Positions 62,710 to 64,000 of a stretch of DNA of 64,000 nucleotides are shown here, piece after piece. Positions within the stretch are counted from its first letter, which is position 1. Every line of letters starts with the position of its first letter. The position numbers were made by a program, and so were the translations under genes. Below the pieces are notes generated by a model. The model saw nothing but the letters and a program-made list of their open reading frames with translations, had not been told where the DNA came from and searched no databases. This stretch comes from Planctomycetota bacterium. Its GTDB lineage: Bacteria > Planctomycetota > Planctomycetia > Isosphaerales > Isosphaeraceae. Where the stretch lies: positions 27,303 to 91,302 of the forward strand of contig JAQGHR010000089.1 of NCBI GenBank assembly GCA_028291545.1, written 5' to 3'.

Positions 62710-64000
62710 ATGAGCAGTCGCGACAACCGCCGCGAGTTCCTCAGGAAGACGTCGCTGGCCGGCCTGTCTTCGCCGCTCTGGCTGGGCGGTGCTCCGTCCT
62801 TGGCGAGCGCCCTCCGCAGCCCCCAGAACGAGAAGATCCGATTTGCCTGCATCGGCGTCGGTGGCAAGGGTGACAGCGACACGAATGACGCCGGCAACAA
62901 CGGCGAGATCGTCGCGCTCTGCGATATCGATGAAAACACGCTGGAGAAGATGGCCTCGAAGTACCCATCCGCGAAGAAGTACGTCGATTACCGCAAGATG
63001 CTCGATGAGATGGGCGACAAGATCGACGCCGTGACCGTGAGCACGCCCGACCACACCCATGCCCCGGCCAGCGTGATGGCCATGAAGATGGGCAAGCACT
63101 GCTTCACCCAGAAGCCGATGGCCTGGTCGGTGGAAGAAGCTCGCGTCATGCGGGAGCTCGCCGCCGACAAGAAGCTCTGTACCCAGATGGGCAATCAGGG
63201 CACGGCCGAGAACGGCTTCCGTCAGGGCGTCGCGACGATCCGATCGGGGCTCCTCGGCTCGATCAAGGAAATCCACGTCTGGACCAACCGGCCGATCTGG
63301 CCGCAGGGGATCGGTCGTCCCAAGGACACCGAGCCCGTCCCGAAGCATGTCCACTGGGACCAGTTCCTCGGCTGCGCCCCGGAGCGCCCCTACAACAAGG
63401 CCTATCACCCGTTCGCATGGCGGGGCTGGCTCGATTTCGGCACAGGTGCCCTCGGCGACATGGCCTGCCACACGATCAACGTCGCGGCGATGGCCCTTGA
63501 GCTGTTCGACCCCGAGTCGGTCGAGGTGGTCGAGACCTCGGGGATCGTCGACCATGAGACGTACCCGACGTGGTCGATCCTCAAGTACCAATTCGCCGCC
63601 CGCAACGGCCGCCCTCCGGTGACCCTGACCTGGTCCGATGGCGGCGAGAAACTGCCGAAGGACAAGCGCGTCACCAAGGAGATGCTCGACGGCGAGGAGC
63701 CCTCCGGCAGCGGCCTCCTGCTGATCGGCGAGAAGGGTTCGTTCTACTCGAAGAACGACTACGGCGCGGAGCACACGCTCTTGCCGAAGGAGAAGTTCAA
63801 GGACGTCAAGGAGCCGGAAGCCACGATGCCGAAGTCGCCCGGCCACTTCAAGGAGTGGGTCGACGCGATCCAGACGAACGACCCCAAGAAGGCGTTCTCG
63901 AATTTCAACTACGCGGGTCGGCTGACCGAGACGGTCGTCCTGGGCGTCGTGGCGCTCAAGGCGGGCAGCAAGATCGAGTGGGACGCCGTCAACATGAAGG
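62710..64000 (+). CDS. Tat-exported Gfo/Idh/MocA family oxidoreductase (copy 3, truncated by window end)
   Basis: 430 codons from the ATG at 62710, preceded by GGGGAGA, with no stop before the window end. Signal NRREFLRKTSLAGLSSPLWL is twin-arginine. The NAD(P) motif is FACIGVGGKGDSDTND. The usual EKP is replaced by QKP in FTQKPMAWSVEEARVM, a variant seen in this planctomycete group that keeps the catalytic Lys. GALGDMACHTINVAAMAL holds the Asp-His region. The protein is probably near its full length, since families of this type are 430-460 residues and the last visible block (GRLTETVVLGVVAL) is C-terminal. Confidence 0.88.
   Translation, partial: MSSRDNRREFLRKTSLAGLSSPLWLGGAPSLASALRSPQNEKIRFACIGVGGKGDSDTNDAGNNGEIVALCDIDENTLEKMASKYPSAKKYVDYRKMLDEMGDKIDAVTVSTPDHTHAPASVMAMKMGKHCFTQKPMAWSVEEARVMRELAADKKLCTQMGNQGTAENGFRQGVATIRSGLLGSIKEIHVWTNRPIWPQGIGRPKDTEPVPKHVHWDQFLGCAPERPYNKAYHPFAWRGWLDFGTGALGDMACHTINVAAMALELFDPESVEVVETSGIVDHETYPTWSILKYQFAARNGRPPVTLTWSDGGEKLPKDKRVTKEMLDGEEPSGSGLLLIGEKGSFYSKNDYGAEHTLLPKEKFKDVKEPEATMPKSPGHFKEWVDAIQTNDPKKAFSNFNYAGRLTETVVLGVVALKAGSKIEWDAVNMK

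Noticed and set aside
62683..63846. A 387-codon minus-strand open frame at the right end
   Set aside because: The plus strand here encodes a Gfo/Idh/MocA oxidoreductase with Tat signal and NAD motif, which has no stop only because the window ends.
1..64000. tRNA, rRNA, riboswitch, IS or prophage elements
   Set aside because: No cloverleaf, conserved RNA core, transposase, integrase or attachment-site repeat was recognised in any gap or gene; a covariance-model scan would be decisive.

Overview
The window looks like a chromosomal segment of a GC-rich planctomycete, most likely of the Isosphaeraceae type. Four things point there: two DUF1559 pilin-like proteins with the N-terminal prepilin motif, two surface proteins with an LEPR-XLL-type N-terminus (LEALESRQLLA, LETRQVLS), three Tat-exported Gfo/Idh/MocA oxidoreductases, and a large exported multiheme c protein beside a planctomycete-style membrane-bound dehydrogenase. 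I see no rRNA, tRNA, CRISPR array, IS element or prophage. Codon use and coding density are even, so this reads as core plus lineage-specific genome rather than an island.

Layout. 1-10.6 kb: a truncated SAM methyltransferase, an SGNH hydrolase, an orphan exopolysaccharide-lyase-like protein after an 850 bp non-coding stretch, a class II DNA photolyase, a DUF1559 protein with a downstream lipoprotein, a D-2-hydroxyacid dehydrogenase and protoporphyrinogen oxidase. 10.8-14.8 kb: a second DUF1559/lipoprotein pair in the opposite orientation and a fused HemD-HemE protein, so three haem-biosynthesis activities lie within 6 kb. 15-22 kb: a LOG-family protein, an alpha-solenoid protein with a small coupled partner, then a dehydrogenase/cytochrome c pair. 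22-31 kb: a sugar-phosphate-isomerase-like protein, a diiron ferritin-like protein with MsrB, an AP2-J-domain fusion with an LRR protein, a PIG-L deacetylase, a thioredoxin-like lipoprotein, LexA and RNase HI.

31-39 kb holds two very large or large surface proteins separated by a 15 bp stem-loop; despite different N-terminal halves they share the same C-terminal order (Calx-beta, Ig-like, DGD module). 39-45 kb: an M29 aminopeptidase, a membrane-anchored coiled-coil protein with an EF-hand-like loop, and DNA polymerase I. 45-54 kb: a CzcB/CzcA-type metal efflux pair followed by three tandem paralogous exported proteins with a secretin-N/STN-like core. 54-58.4 kb: an Rrf2 regulator divergent from a protoglobin across a palindrome that contains a -35 box, then a three-gene operon that fits trans-4-hydroxy-L-proline catabolism. 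58.5-64 kb: a beta-propeller protein and three exported Gfo/Idh/MocA oxidoreductases, the last cut by the window end.

The most interesting candidates for new biology are the triplicated STN-like family, the shared C-terminal surface module, the AP2-J/LRR operon and the Rrf2-protoglobin switch. All function calls rest on motif recognition by eye; no database search was possible. Several genes use GTG starts, chosen from ribosome-binding sites.
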